Below are positions 18,885 to 26,879 of a stretch of 64,000 nt of DNA, piece after piece. The stretch lies in assembly GCF_009754905.2 (NCBI RefSeq), contig NZ_CP066775.1:2852001-2916000 (forward strand), given 5' to 3'. The position numbers and the translations under genes were made by a program. Position 1 is the first letter of the stretch. Each line of letters begins with the position of its first letter. A model generated the notes under the pieces. The model was not told the origin of the DNA and searched no databases. It saw only the letters and a list, made by a program, of their open reading frames with translations. This DNA comes from Mucilaginibacter ginkgonis. Lineage in GTDB: Bacteria; Bacteroidota; Bacteroidia; Sphingobacteriales; Sphingobacteriaceae.

Positions 18885-19178
18885 ATGGAAACATTAAATG
18901 CAACGGCGTTAGAAGAGCAAAATGACTTTGCTTCTGCGTATGATGATGATTCAACAACGAACAACCTCAACGAACCGGGCGAGGATGATACCCTTGATCA
19001 GGACGATGACTTAGTTGATGAGGACGACACCGCGCTTGACGATGACACTGAAGATGAAACGCTTGACGACGACGGAGATTTTGCAGACGATGATGACGAT
19101 GTAGAAGACGCCGATCTTGATGACGCAGATTTAGACGACGATGCCCAGGATGCTGACGAGCCGAGTGCTACAGCCTAA
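18885..19178 (+). CDS. Very acidic Asp-rich small protein
   Basis: This 97-residue protein is close to half Asp plus Glu, with runs such as DDDLVDEDD, LDDDTEDETLDDDG and DADLDDADLDDD. Only a few hydrophobic residues alternate with the acidic runs and there is no lysine, arginine or cysteine that I can see. It has no signal peptide. Such a chain should be disordered and could bind Ca2+ or other cations, or mimic nucleic acid, but no function is established. The coding frame is supported by an ATG after an AAACC leader, a clean stop, and a terminator immediately after. It follows a DUF892 gene and faces the oxidoreductase operon. Confidence 0.75.
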   Translation: METLNATALEEQNDFASAYDDDSTTNNLNEPGEDDTLDQDDDLVDEDDTALDDDTEDETLDDDGDFADDDDDVEDADLDDADLDDDAQDADEPSATA

Positions 19179-19196
19179 TTAAGAATTTTGAAGATT

Positions 19197-19225
19197 AAAA
19201 ATCCCGCTTTGAGCGGGATTTTTTG
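19197..19225. terminator. Bidirectional terminator between convergent genes
   Basis: AAATCCCGCT / AGCGGGATTT with a 3-nt loop is flanked by A-runs on the left and T-runs on the right, so it can stop transcription from both the Asp-rich gene and the oxidoreductase operon. Confidence 0.88.
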
Positions 19226-19232
19226 TTTCAAC

Positions 19233-20774
19233 CTATATCTCCAGCTTTTCCAGGTCGCGGTCGGCCGGTCCTGTCAATACTTTACCGTCAATATCAAAAC
19301 GGGCTCCGTGACATGGACAATCCCAGCTTTTTTCTGCCGCGTTCCAGTCAACTATACATTTTGCATGCGTACAAACAGGATTCAAACAGTGCAGGGTACC
19401 AGTATCGTCGCGGTAAGCAGCTATCTTCTCACCGTCTAACTCAACAACCTTTCCGCTTCCATTGCGAATACGCTTCAACGAGTCTGTGTCTTTAATTTTA
19501 AACCTGTCTGTAATAAAGTGAAGCGCCACATCTGCGTTTTCTTTGATGAAATCTGTAATACCTGCAATAGGCTTGATTCTGCCCGGGCTGAAAATTTCCT
19601 GGTATTTGCTTTCGCCAATAACAATTAAGTCGCTTATGATCCTGGCAGCAATGCTGCCCAGCATCATACCATTTCCATTATAGCCGGTGGCACAGTACAC
19701 TCCTTCGGGCGCTTCAGACATTTCGCCGATGTACGGCAACCCATCCGCGGGAATGTAATATTGTGATGACCATTTATATTTTACCGATGACACGTTGTAG
19801 TAATTACGTGTATATTTTTCAAGATCGGCAAATGCTTTTTCCGGGTCATCATGCCCCGTCTTGTGGTCATTACCACCTACCAGCAGCAATTGCTCGCCAT
19901 CAATCTCGTGTGTACGAAAATAATGATAGGGTTCTTGCAGATCATAAATAAGCGCATCAGGGTAAGTTCTGCTCTTCAGTTTAACAGCCAATACATAACT
20001 GCGGTATGGTGCGCATCTAAAGCTGTATGATGTGATCTTTGGCGGAATGTGCGTGGCGTAAACTACTTTCGCTGCCTTAAATTCTACTTCGCCGGCCTTT
20101 ACAACTAAGCCATTGTCAGATTTTTCAAGACCATCAACCATGGTCCCGTTCAGCAAGACACCGCCCGCTTTTTGAAAAGCGTTGAGCAGCCCGTCCAAAT
20201 ACTTTACAGGATGAAATTGTGCCTGCCCGGGAATTAGCAAAGCTTTTTGATAGGGCACCGGTGTAGGTACTTTGTCAATGTAACCGGCGTCTACACCAAC
20301 ATCATTCATACCGTTGAAAACATCTTCGAGCTGTTTCGCCTGGTCGTCATCTTCAGCATACAAATAGCCTGTTTTCTCGGCATAGTCACATTCAATACTG
20401 TATTTGTCTATCAGGTTTTTGATGAGGTCGTAACCTTCATTTACCGCCTCAGCAAAAAGCTTTGCCCCATCATTGCCAAACGCGTCTGCTGCCTCTTTAT
20501 ATGTGGTATCTGCAAAAGTATTGATGTGCGCACTTGTACCACCGGTTGTACCAAAGCCGGGCTGGTAGGCATCAACAATAAGTACTTTTTTCCCGCTTTC
20601 TTGTAATAACAATGCTGTCGTGGTGCCTGTTATCCCGCCGCCGATAACGATTACGTCAAATACCTGGCTTTGTATATTTAAGGCGTGCTCCTTTATTTGT
20701 AATGGCGTCAAATCCCACGGACTGGTTTGTTGCCCGTCGTGCGGAGTCACTTGTTCTTCCTTTAAGTTTTTCAT
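19233..20774 (-). CDS. FAD-dependent oxidoreductase with C-terminal Rieske domain
   Basis: A 513-residue fusion of a D-amino-acid-oxidase-type flavoprotein and a Rieske [2Fe-2S] domain. The dinucleotide motif VIVIGGGITG lies at 41-50, and the FAD-domain closing motif GVYCATGYNGNGMMLGS near 390. The Rieske ligands are C468, H470, C486 and H489 (CTH and CPCH). No signal peptide is visible, so it is probably cytosolic. Family members oxidise amines or amino acids, but the substrate here is unknown. It starts 7 bases after the MscS gene ends and is the last gene of the minus-strand stress block. Confidence 0.88.
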   Translation of the reverse strand: MKNLKEEQVTPHDGQQTSPWDLTPLQIKEHALNIQSQVFDVIVIGGGITGTTTALLLQESGKKVLIVDAYQPGFGTTGGTSAHINTFADTTYKEAADAFGNDGAKLFAEAVNEGYDLIKNLIDKYSIECDYAEKTGYLYAEDDDQAKQLEDVFNGMNDVGVDAGYIDKVPTPVPYQKALLIPGQAQFHPVKYLDGLLNAFQKAGGVLLNGTMVDGLEKSDNGLVVKAGEVEFKAAKVVYATHIPPKITSYSFRCAPYRSYVLAVKLKSRTYPDALIYDLQEPYHYFRTHEIDGEQLLLVGGNDHKTGHDDPEKAFADLEKYTRNYYNVSSVKYKWSSQYYIPADGLPYIGEMSEAPEGVYCATGYNGNGMMLGSIAARIISDLIVIGESKYQEIFSPGRIKPIAGITDFIKENADVALHFITDRFKIKDTDSLKRIRNGSGKVVELDGEKIAAYRDDTGTLHCLNPVCTHAKCIVDWNAAEKSWDCPCHGARFDIDGKVLTGPADRDLEKLEI

Positions 20775-20781
20775 GGTTGGT

Positions 20782-21570
20782 TTATTTATAAAACTGTGCT
20801 GCCTCCAGATCTTCTAAAAGCTTCTCATTCAACTGCAGACGGGTGTCCTGAAACCCATGAGCGTTAACCCAAACGTTAACGTTGAGTAGGTAGCCATCAG
20901 GTTGTATTTCGCCTACACCAATGCGGCGTTCGGGCGTGGCCAATACGTTTTCACATTTGTCGATCGCCTTATTCACCACATCACGTACTTGAGCTAACGG
21001 AATGTCTTTCCCAAACTTTAATTGGATGTCTAATCTGCGGCTTCCCTCACGACTTATATTGATGATCACCTCGTTCGACAGCTTGCTGTTTGGCACTATC
21101 ACATCCCGGTTATCAAAAGTCTTAACAAGCGTATAAAATAGTTGAATGGATGTAACTGTTCCCTCCAGCCCCTGGGTTATGATATTGTCGCCGACGATGA
21201 AAGGCTTTAACAGGAGTATCAATAATCCGCTCGCAAAGTTTTGCAGCGTACCTGATAAAGCAAGGCCTACAGCCACACCAAAGGTTCCGACCAACGTCGC
21301 GAAAAGCGTCATCTGTATGCCAACTATCTGCATAACAGCTAATACCAGGATGAGCCGTAATGCAACACCAAAAACGTCAAGCAAAAAGGGTTTTATAGTT
21401 GGGTCGACATTTTTACGGTGCATTTTATTATGCGACCAGTTTAAAAGCATCCGTATCAACCACAAACCTGCAAATAATACCAGGATGCCAACGATAAGCC
21501 TTGGGCCGTAGTGCAATACCCAGTCGTAAGCGTTATCATAAAATTTGGCGAGATTAAATTCCTGCTTCAT
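20782..21570 (-). CDS. Small mechanosensitive channel (MscS family)
   Basis: At 262 residues this is a minimal MscS-type channel that releases small solutes when membrane tension rises. Three membrane helices are visible: residues 18-40 (LIVGILVLFAGLWLI), about 65-85, and the pore helix near 88-125, with the Gly/Ala-rich pattern TLVGTFGVAVGLALSGTLQNFASGLLILLLKPF. The beta domain (GDNIITQGLEGTVTSIQLFYTLVKTFDNRDVIVPNSKLSNEVI) follows, then the alpha/beta vestibule. It overlaps the upstream CinA-like gene by 17 bases, which implies translational coupling, and sits 7 bases before the oxidoreductase. Confidence 0.93.
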   Translation of the reverse strand: MKQEFNLAKFYDNAYDWVLHYGPRLIVGILVLFAGLWLIRMLLNWSHNKMHRKNVDPTIKPFLLDVFGVALRLILVLAVMQIVGIQMTLFATLVGTFGVAVGLALSGTLQNFASGLLILLLKPFIVGDNIITQGLEGTVTSIQLFYTLVKTFDNRDVIVPNSKLSNEVIINISREGSRRLDIQLKFGKDIPLAQVRDVVNKAIDKCENVLATPERRIGVGEIQPDGYLLNVNVWVNAHGFQDTRLQLNEKLLEDLEAAQFYK

Positions 21571-22051
21571 CTTCTCTTTGTATCGTACTAATAATTAATT
21601 CTGCGGCTGCAACAATTGTTCGTTGGATGACTTCTTCACATGTTCCCGAAAAGACATGTCTAAACGCGATAGGCTGACCTTTGAAAAGACCATTTAAAAA
21701 AATACTGCCTACCGGTTTTTCGGGAGTCTCGCTGCCGCCGGGTGTTGTAAGGCCGGTAACGGCCAAATAAATATCTGCCTCTATAATTTTGGATAAGCCC
21801 ACTGCCATTTGCCTGGTCACCTCCTCAGACTCGGGCGTAAATTTGTCTACCAAAGATTTCGGTACCCCAAGAATAGTTTCTTTTAAAAGCGCGTCGTAAC
21901 ACACTATTGCCCCTTTAAGCACCTTGCCCGACTCCGGCGCCAGGGCAAATTCAGAGCATAGCCAACCTGCTGTAGCACTTTCGGCAAATGCTATAGTAAG
22001 TTCCTTTTCTGCAAGCAGTTTGCTGCATGTTAATATACGGGTGTTGGCCAT
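21554..22051 (-). CDS. CinA C-terminal-domain protein (PncC-like amidohydrolase)
   Basis: A stand-alone 165-residue CinA C-terminal domain. Family members such as E. coli PncC deamidate nicotinamide mononucleotide in pyridine-nucleotide salvage. The expected catalytic residues are present: S25 in AESATAGWL, Y52 and K57 in CYDALLKETILGV. However the usual ESCTGG motif is changed to ESATAG, so activity or specificity may differ. GSIFLNG and FSGTCEEVIQRTIVAA match the C-terminal family motifs. Its end overlaps the MscS gene by 17 bases. A hairpin at 22060 separates it from the DUF892 gene upstream. Confidence 0.8.
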   Translation of the reverse strand: MANTRILTCSKLLAEKELTIAFAESATAGWLCSEFALAPESGKVLKGAIVCYDALLKETILGVPKSLVDKFTPESEEVTRQMAVGLSKIIEADIYLAVTGLTTPGGSETPEKPVGSIFLNGLFKGQPIAFRHVFSGTCEEVIQRTIVAAAELIISTIQREDEAGI

Positions 22052-22059
22052 GTTATAGA

Positions 22060-22087
22060 AAAGCTAAGGCCGAAAGGCCTTAGCTTT
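22060..22087 (-). terminator. Hairpin between DUF892 and CinA-like genes
   Basis: A 12-bp perfect stem (AAAGCTAAGGCC / GGCCTTAGCTTT) with a 4-nt loop, followed on the minus strand by TTTTCT. It may end or attenuate the DUF2252-pyrophosphatase-DUF892 transcript before the CinA-MscS-oxidoreductase part. Confidence 0.7.
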
Positions 22088-22097
22088 AATGATCTGT

Positions 22098-22655
22098 CTA
22101 TTCAGTTTCAGAAGCTGCAGCTTCGTTTACATAATTTTCTGCAACCTGGGTAAGCAGGCTGTCGGCATTTTTCTCTTCGGCTAAAGTTTCGTCCAACAAG
22201 CTTTGAGCTTCGGCGTAGCCTAAAGTGCCGGCCAGTGTGCGTAAAGTACCGTAAGACGCGATTTCATAATGCTCGCATTTTTGCGCCGCAGATATAATAG
22301 CTACATCGCGCACCTCTGTGCCTTTGTCTGTATCTTCTAACAGTTCGGTCGCCTCTTTTAGCAAACCTTCCATGGCCAGGCATTTTTTAGCGGCTGCTTT
22401 TTCGCCAATAGACTCAAAAACACTTTCAAGCCTTGTCACCTGGTTTTTTGTTTCCTCAAGGTGAGTAGAGATGGTTTGCTTTAAATCTTCTGATGTTGCG
22501 CCTTTGATCAGCTTAGGCAGTGCTGAAGCCAGGTGCTTCTCTGCCCAATAGATATCCTTCAACTCATCGACAAATAATTCTTTTAAAGCGCTTTCCGCTT
22601 CTTCTGAACGGCTTGCAGCTGCTGCGGCCGTTTTCTTCGTTGTTTTTGTAGGCAT
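22098..22655 (-). CDS. DUF892 (YciE/YciF-type) ferritin-like protein
   Basis: The second, more canonical DUF892 member in the window, 185 residues. A Lys/Ala-rich N-terminal tail (PTKTTKKTAAAAASRSEEAE) precedes the four-helix bundle: ALKELFVDELKDIYWAEKHLASALPKLIKGA, then LEETKNQVTRLESVFESIGEKAAAKKC, AAQKCEHYEIASYGTLRTLAGTLGYAEAQSLLDETLAEEKNAD. The Glu/His pattern (E of DEL, E of WAEKH, E-H in KCEHYEIA, E of DETLAEEK) is what a ferritin-like di-iron site would use. The family is induced by osmotic and stationary-phase stress in enterobacteria. It lies between a pyrophosphatase and a CinA-like gene. Confidence 0.9.
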   Translation of the reverse strand: MPTKTTKKTAAAAASRSEEAESALKELFVDELKDIYWAEKHLASALPKLIKGATSEDLKQTISTHLEETKNQVTRLESVFESIGEKAAAKKCLAMEGLLKEATELLEDTDKGTEVRDVAIISAAQKCEHYEIASYGTLRTLAGTLGYAEAQSLLDETLAEEKNADSLLTQVAENYVNEAAASETE

Positions 22656-22699
22656 GATTTTAAAATTTGATGTTTATAGTAGTGTTTGTTTTGTTGCTA

Positions 22700-23176
22700 T
22701 TATTGATAAACCAGCTTGTTGGCTTCTTCTGCGCCGAGGCGGGCGATAACCTCGAAATTCTTGCCAGCCTGATCGTTATAGTTTTTAAAAAAGTGTTCTA
22801 CCTGATTTAAAATATTTTCGGACAGTTGGTTGATGTCCAAAATCTCTGAGAAAAGCTGCGACACCATCGGAATGCCAATAAAGCGGTCGTTGCGCATTGT
22901 CTTGCCGTCGCGCTCTGTTTGGATGGCTTGCAGCGCACCTATAACGCGTACTTCAATAATACATCCCGGAAAAGTGGCGAGTTCTGATACCACGATCACG
23001 TCTAACGGATCGCCATCCTGCCCTTTCGTATTGGGTATCATCCCAAAATCGAATGGAAAAACAAGTCCGGCAGGCAGCACCTTACTTAAACGAAAAGTGT
23101 GGCTTTCAGGCTCAAAGTCCAGCTTGAAGTTGCTCCCTTTGGGACATTCAATCATCACATTAACTGTCTTATTCAT
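22700..23176 (-). CDS. ppa: Inorganic pyrophosphatase (family I)
   Basis: Hydrolyses pyrophosphate to orthophosphate in the cytosol, pulling biosynthetic reactions forward. I choose the ATG at 23176 (158 residues, MNKTVNVMIECPKGS...) over the in-frame ATG at 23191, because AGGGGG lies 4-9 nt before it and the family N-terminus begins there. The catalytic Asp cluster is seen as QDGDPLDVIVV, with the preceding VFPFDFGMIPNT replacing the typical YPANYGFIP. It is somewhat divergent from E. coli Ppa and may be an accessory copy. It overlaps the end of the DUF2252 gene by 8 bases, so the two are probably coupled. Confidence 0.87.
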   Translation of the reverse strand: MNKTVNVMIECPKGSNFKLDFEPESHTFRLSKVLPAGLVFPFDFGMIPNTKGQDGDPLDVIVVSELATFPGCIIEVRVIGALQAIQTERDGKTMRNDRFIGIPMVSQLFSEILDINQLSENILNQVEHFFKNYNDQAGKNFEVIARLGAEEANKLVYQ

Positions 23177-24368
23177 AAAGCCCCCTTTCATAGCCAGCTT
23201 TAAATTCGGCGTAATAGTCTTTCATAGTCAGCGCGTAATTTCTGGCGTAGTCAAGCACTGCTTCCTGCCATGACTCATCTGCACCAAATGCCATCAGGTC
23301 ATCAATGGTACCTGATCCCTGCATACCGCCACAACGCAATTGTGCTGATGCTGTAAGCGCCGCCATATCATCTATCACCTGGTACATGTCGCGATAATTA
23401 TCCAGCAGTTTAAATTTTATGGTGTCCTTTACAGGTTGTAATTCCTGGATGATATATGAATCGCCACGAAAAGTTGTTGTGCTGAGTAATGATGCGGGCG
23501 TGCTTTGCATGCGTTGCTGTATATTTATCACCCTTTCTGCCTCTGTTGGCCAAGCCAGTTGCTGAGTAGTAAGATAAGGCTGCACGGATGAACTTCTACT
23601 CTGCTTCATATCCAGCAGCAAGTAATGGTTTTTTGTATTGGTGCTTTTAAGCAAGAACAGGTATCGTTTTAAGCCAACGCTGCCCGTACCAGCCAGTCTG
23701 AAAACACAACCGATAACTTTGTAATTATAAGGCCCGTCGCTGCTGGTTTGTATCCACTCATTGATGTGTTCCTTCAATTCGGCGCGCAGTTCCTTGTCCA
23801 GTTTAAAATGACGTTCATCTCTGAGCGATAACATTATGCGCTGCTTTTTACTTACTGTGCGCTTTTTTAATAAGTGCTTATAACTGGTTTTTTCTGCCGA
23901 TTCTAGAAAATCGCATACTATCCCTTTCGCCGTGCGCGGTTCAATGCTGATGGCTTTGCCCCTGGCCAATGTTGCCGAATAACTTTTAAGATATAGTTGC
24001 GCCATATTCGAAGCTTTTTCGGGCTCGAACTTCAACTGGTCAAATGCGATGAAAATGCTTGTAACCATACGCACCACTTCATAACCGCATGGCGCTAACA
24101 CGGCCTCGTCAAAATCGTTCAGGTCGAAATAAACCAATTTGTTATCGCCTTTATAACTGCCAAAGTTCTCTATGTGCAAATCGCCACATATCCAGCTTAG
24201 CGGCGATAGCGGCAAGGGTTGTACGTTGCTCAGATCTTCATAAAAAAGATGGCATGTCCCCCTAAAAAATCTAAAGGCGTCATCGGTCATTGCCTTATAT
24301 TTTGACTGCACCATGTCGGGCAATAGCCCTGCATTGAAAGATCTTATGCGTTCCTGCAATGCGTTCAT
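23169..24368 (-). CDS. DUF2252 family protein
   Basis: A 399-residue cytosolic protein of unknown activity. Around residues 60-95 it reads SWICGDLHIENFG then LVYFDLNDFDEA. GDLHxxNFG followed by DxNDFDE resembles the catalytic loop and metal-binding Asp of aminoglycoside phosphotransferase-like kinases, so a kinase-type activity is a reasonable but unproved inference. The C-terminal RDMYQVIDDMAALTASAQLRCGGMQGSG and DYARNYALTMKDYYAEF match the family. It is the first gene of the minus-strand block, has a strong Shine-Dalgarno sequence and overlaps the pyrophosphatase gene. Confidence 0.87.
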   Translation of the reverse strand: MNALQERIRSFNAGLLPDMVQSKYKAMTDDAFRFFRGTCHLFYEDLSNVQPLPLSPLSWICGDLHIENFGSYKGDNKLVYFDLNDFDEAVLAPCGYEVVRMVTSIFIAFDQLKFEPEKASNMAQLYLKSYSATLARGKAISIEPRTAKGIVCDFLESAEKTSYKHLLKKRTVSKKQRIMLSLRDERHFKLDKELRAELKEHINEWIQTSSDGPYNYKVIGCVFRLAGTGSVGLKRYLFLLKSTNTKNHYLLLDMKQSRSSSVQPYLTTQQLAWPTEAERVINIQQRMQSTPASLLSTTTFRGDSYIIQELQPVKDTIKFKLLDNYRDMYQVIDDMAALTASAQLRCGGMQGSGTIDDLMAFGADESWQEAVLDYARNYALTMKDYYAEFKAGYERGLYE

Positions 24369-24377
24369 GATTCAGTT

Positions 24378-24382
24378 CCTCC
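24378..24382 (-). promoter_or_regulatory. Strong Shine-Dalgarno site of the DUF2252 gene
   Basis: GGAGG on the minus strand lies 9 nt before the ATG at 24368. Such a consensus site is uncommon among genes of this window and suggests strong translation of the first gene of the block. Confidence 0.6.
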
Positions 24383-24698
24383 GTATGTACTACGGCTACA
24401 GCTACAGCAACTAGTGTATTTCATATGTATATTTAAATGCAGCCATCGCACCGACTAAAACCTTATCAGCTACTATCATTTAAGAAATTGGCTCGGCACG
24501 AACATATCCGGTAGGATAAAAGAGTTTCAGGGTCTAAAAGTCAGTGTAGTTTTTAACCATTTCTTACAAAAAAGGTTTCGCCTTGTCGTTTTAAATAATT
24601 TAATTAATTAAAAAACAGATTGAACAACTTTAGGTTGTATGTAATGTGTGGCTTTCAAAACGTCGAGCGTCACATACAAACCAAATAATCTTCATCAG
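24383..24698. other. Divergent intergenic region
   Basis: About 315 bases between the DUF2252 gene and the lipoprotein gene. I see no ORF worth keeping and no perfect TAnnTTTG element. The segment AAATAATTTAATTAATTAAAA near 24592 is a strongly AT-rich stretch that may be part of a promoter. Promoters for both directions presumably lie here. Confidence 0.3.
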
Positions 24699-24944
24699 AT
24701 GAAATCATATCGCAAAGCGGCATTTACAGCAATCGTAGCGTCAATAATGTGTGTTACCGCTTGCAGCCCGAATGACAATCAGAAAAGCATTGGCAATAGC
24801 AAGGACACATCAAGCGTTACTGGCGCGGGGACCGAAGCAATAAGGGATACCGCCACCATTACGCAAGACAGAAAGGATTCTACCAAAGGCAAGAATTATA
24901 ACCACGGGAACGCTGATCCATCCGGCAGGGTAAAAAATCAATAA
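24699..24944 (+). CDS. Small lipoprotein of unknown function
   Basis: With the ATG at 24699 the product is 81 residues: MKSYRKAAFTAIVASIMCVTAC, a signal peptide with a plausible lipobox (VTAC) and the acylated Cys at residue 22. The reading from 24648 adds 17 residues that hide this signal, so I reject it. The mature part is polar and low-complexity (Ser, Thr, Asp, Lys), apparently disordered, ending GNADPSGRVKNQ. I recognise no domain. It is followed after 30 bases by the unknown gene at 24975. Confidence 0.65.
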   Translation: MKSYRKAAFTAIVASIMCVTACSPNDNQKSIGNSKDTSSVTGAGTEAIRDTATITQDRKDSTKGKNYNHGNADPSGRVKNQ

Positions 24945-24974
24945 CCCAGCAGGAACAGCAAGCCATCAGTTTGT

Positions 24975-25589
24975 ATGAAGACTGCATCAGATATGATACC
25001 GCCACAAGAAGACGGCAGAGCTACCGACTTTACAGCGCAGAAAACATTTGCTGATATAAGCGAAGCGCATGATTTTTACAAAAAATCGGTCGCCCGGTTA
25101 TTCAACGTTAACGAGTGGCATAATTATGCGGGCCCGGGCTCTTCAAAGTTTCAGTTATTTAATAATCAGGGTGATCCAACGGGTGGATATGTTGTTGAAG
25201 GCGCCCTAATAGCTATTGACTTGCCTATACCGGGCTCAAATGCAGGTGACGGGCTAGAATGGGTAATGGTAGAGCAAATAGACACCCTGGAGTCTCCCCA
25301 AGGCGATGAGGAATTTGTAACGATTACCGTGAGGCCGATCCCCGAGCCGCATAATACAGATGCACAAATTGCACATTTTTACAAAGAAGTTTCTACGAGT
25401 ACGTTTATTGTAAAGCGTATTGGCTGTACGGTAACGGCAGGTGTACATGGCCGTAACGAAATGCCAAATAATAACGGTGTGGGTATGCATGACAAGATTC
25501 GTAACACAATTGTTGCCTTAAGCGCACGCATTGGCTTAGCCGGGCCCCAATGGAAAAAGTTGGTTAACGGCCTTATCGGAGACATTTAA
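24975..25589 (+). CDS. Uncharacterised protein, 204 residues
   Basis: I do not recognise this family. The protein has no signal peptide or membrane segment and appears to be a compact globular domain: FADISEAHDFYKKSVARLFNVNEWHNYAGPGSSKFQLFN, then a beta-rich part with GLEWVMVEQID and VTITVRPIPEPH, and a C-terminal part with FIVKRIGCTVTAGVHGRNEMPNN followed by DKIRNTIVALSARIGLAGPQWKKLVNGL. The beta content, the EWVMVEQID strand and the final helix could fit a ligand-binding fold of the SRPBCC type, but this is speculation. It lies between a small lipoprotein and a histidine kinase on the same strand. Confidence 0.7.
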   Translation: MKTASDMIPPQEDGRATDFTAQKTFADISEAHDFYKKSVARLFNVNEWHNYAGPGSSKFQLFNNQGDPTGGYVVEGALIAIDLPIPGSNAGDGLEWVMVEQIDTLESPQGDEEFVTITVRPIPEPHNTDAQIAHFYKEVSTSTFIVKRIGCTVTAGVHGRNEMPNNNGVGMHDKIRNTIVALSARIGLAGPQWKKLVNGLIGDI

Positions 25590-25671
25590 GAGTCACACCA
25601 CTCCTAATTGTTGTGCCAATTTAAAGTTTGTGCAAATGCAATTGAATTAAATTTCCGTTATTGCCTAATGT

Positions 25672-26814
25672 ATGAACATGACTGTTGACCCTCATTCCCC
25701 CTCAGGTGATGAGCGGCACGCCCTGCTTTCCTCCATTGTATCTTCATCTGACGATGCTATCGTTAGTAAAACCCTTGCCGGTATCATAACAAGCTGGAAC
25801 CCAGCTGCACAAAAGCTATTTGGTCACACAGAAGAGGAAGCCATTGGCCGCCATATTTCTCTGATCATTCCCAAGGACCGTATGCATGAAGAGGAGTTTA
25901 TCATCTCAAAAGTGTCGAGCGGCCAAAAGGTTGACCATTTTGAAACGATCCGCGTCAATAAGTCAGGCGAACAAATACACATTTCGGTAACGGTGTCTCC
26001 AATTTTTGATAGCAACGGTAAGATTATCGGTGCGTCTAAAATTGCCCGCGATATTTCTATACGCAAACAATTGGAAGCAGAGCTTGAAAAGATTCACAAG
26101 CAATTACAGAAAGAATTAGAGGTAAGCAAACAGCTACAGCGACAGAAAGACGATTTTATTGGTATGGTTAGCCACGAGTTGAAAACGCCATTAACGTCAA
26201 TCAACGCGCTTATTCAGGTAGCCAACAAAAAGCTGCAGAATAGTGAAGACCCTTTTTTGGCGCAAGCTATGGGCAAGGCCGCCGTGCAAGTAAGAAAGAT
26301 GTCGGCCATGATAAACGGCTTTTTAAACGTTTCGAGGCTAGAGGTTGGCAAGATTATATTGGAGAAATCCGCATTTGATATTCGCGGACTAATAGCGGAT
26401 ATTATTGATGAAATTAAACTTACAGCCACAAGCCATGAGATCATCTTTGCCGGTGGCGAACCTTGCAAGGTAGTGGCCGACGAAGAAAAGATAGGCTCTG
26501 TAATTACCAATCTGGTAAACAACGCTGTTAAGTATTCCCCTAAGGCCCACAATGTAGAAGTAAATTGCACAGAAGAAGGCAGCAATGTAATTGTGAGTGT
26601 TAAAGATCAAGGCATAGGCATTCCCGCAGAGGATGTTAATCATGTATTCGACAGATATTACCGCGTAGAGAATACGGATACCAAAAACATCTCGGGCTTT
26701 GGTATTGGTTTATATCTCAGCGCGGAAATTATCCGAGAGCACGGCGGCAAAATTTGGGTTGAAAGCGTAAAGGGCCAGGGTTCTACTTTCTATTTTTCTC
26801 TTCCTTTAGAATGA
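25672..26814 (+). CDS. Cytosolic PAS-domain sensor histidine kinase
   Basis: A 380-residue kinase with no membrane segment. A PAS domain with PAC covers about residues 17-132 (SSSDDAIVSKTLAGIITSWNPAAQKLFGHTEEEAIG). A coiled coil follows (RKQLEAELEKIHKQLQKELEVSKQLQRQKDD), then the HisKA domain with the phospho-acceptor H168 in GMVSHELKTPLTS. The ATPase domain shows the N box NLVNNAVKYSP, G1 VKDQGIGIP and G2 GFGIGLYLS. All boxes are intact. The signal is unknown. No response regulator is adjacent, so it is an orphan; its start is 82 bases after the unknown gene at 24975. Confidence 0.9.
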   Translation: MNMTVDPHSPSGDERHALLSSIVSSSDDAIVSKTLAGIITSWNPAAQKLFGHTEEEAIGRHISLIIPKDRMHEEEFIISKVSSGQKVDHFETIRVNKSGEQIHISVTVSPIFDSNGKIIGASKIARDISIRKQLEAELEKIHKQLQKELEVSKQLQRQKDDFIGMVSHELKTPLTSINALIQVANKKLQNSEDPFLAQAMGKAAVQVRKMSAMINGFLNVSRLEVGKIILEKSAFDIRGLIADIIDEIKLTATSHEIIFAGGEPCKVVADEEKIGSVITNLVNNAVKYSPKAHNVEVNCTEEGSNVIVSVKDQGIGIPAEDVNHVFDRYYRVENTDTKNISGFGIGLYLSAEIIREHGGKIWVESVKGQGSTFYFSLPLE

Positions 26815-26858
26815 ATTTCCCATTTCACTTACAATAATTTTAGAGTTGACAATTTTTA

Positions 26859-26874
26859 ATCGTAATATTGCGAT
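26859..26874. promoter_or_regulatory. Probable ArsR operator 1
   Basis: ATCGTAATATTGCGAT is a palindrome in 14 of 16 positions and ends 5 nt before the arsR ATG. It shares TTAATCGTAATATT with the site before the next gene (27227-27242). Position and symmetry suit autoregulation by ArsR. Confidence 0.65.
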
Positions 26875-26879
26875 GAAAT

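Noticed and set aside
19188..19495. Two plus-strand frames of 83 and 90 residues
   Set aside because: They lie antisense to the oxidoreductase Rieske region and start inside a terminator hairpin.
20247..20606. 119-residue plus-strand frame
   Set aside because: Antisense shadow of the FAD oxidoreductase gene; no independent signals.
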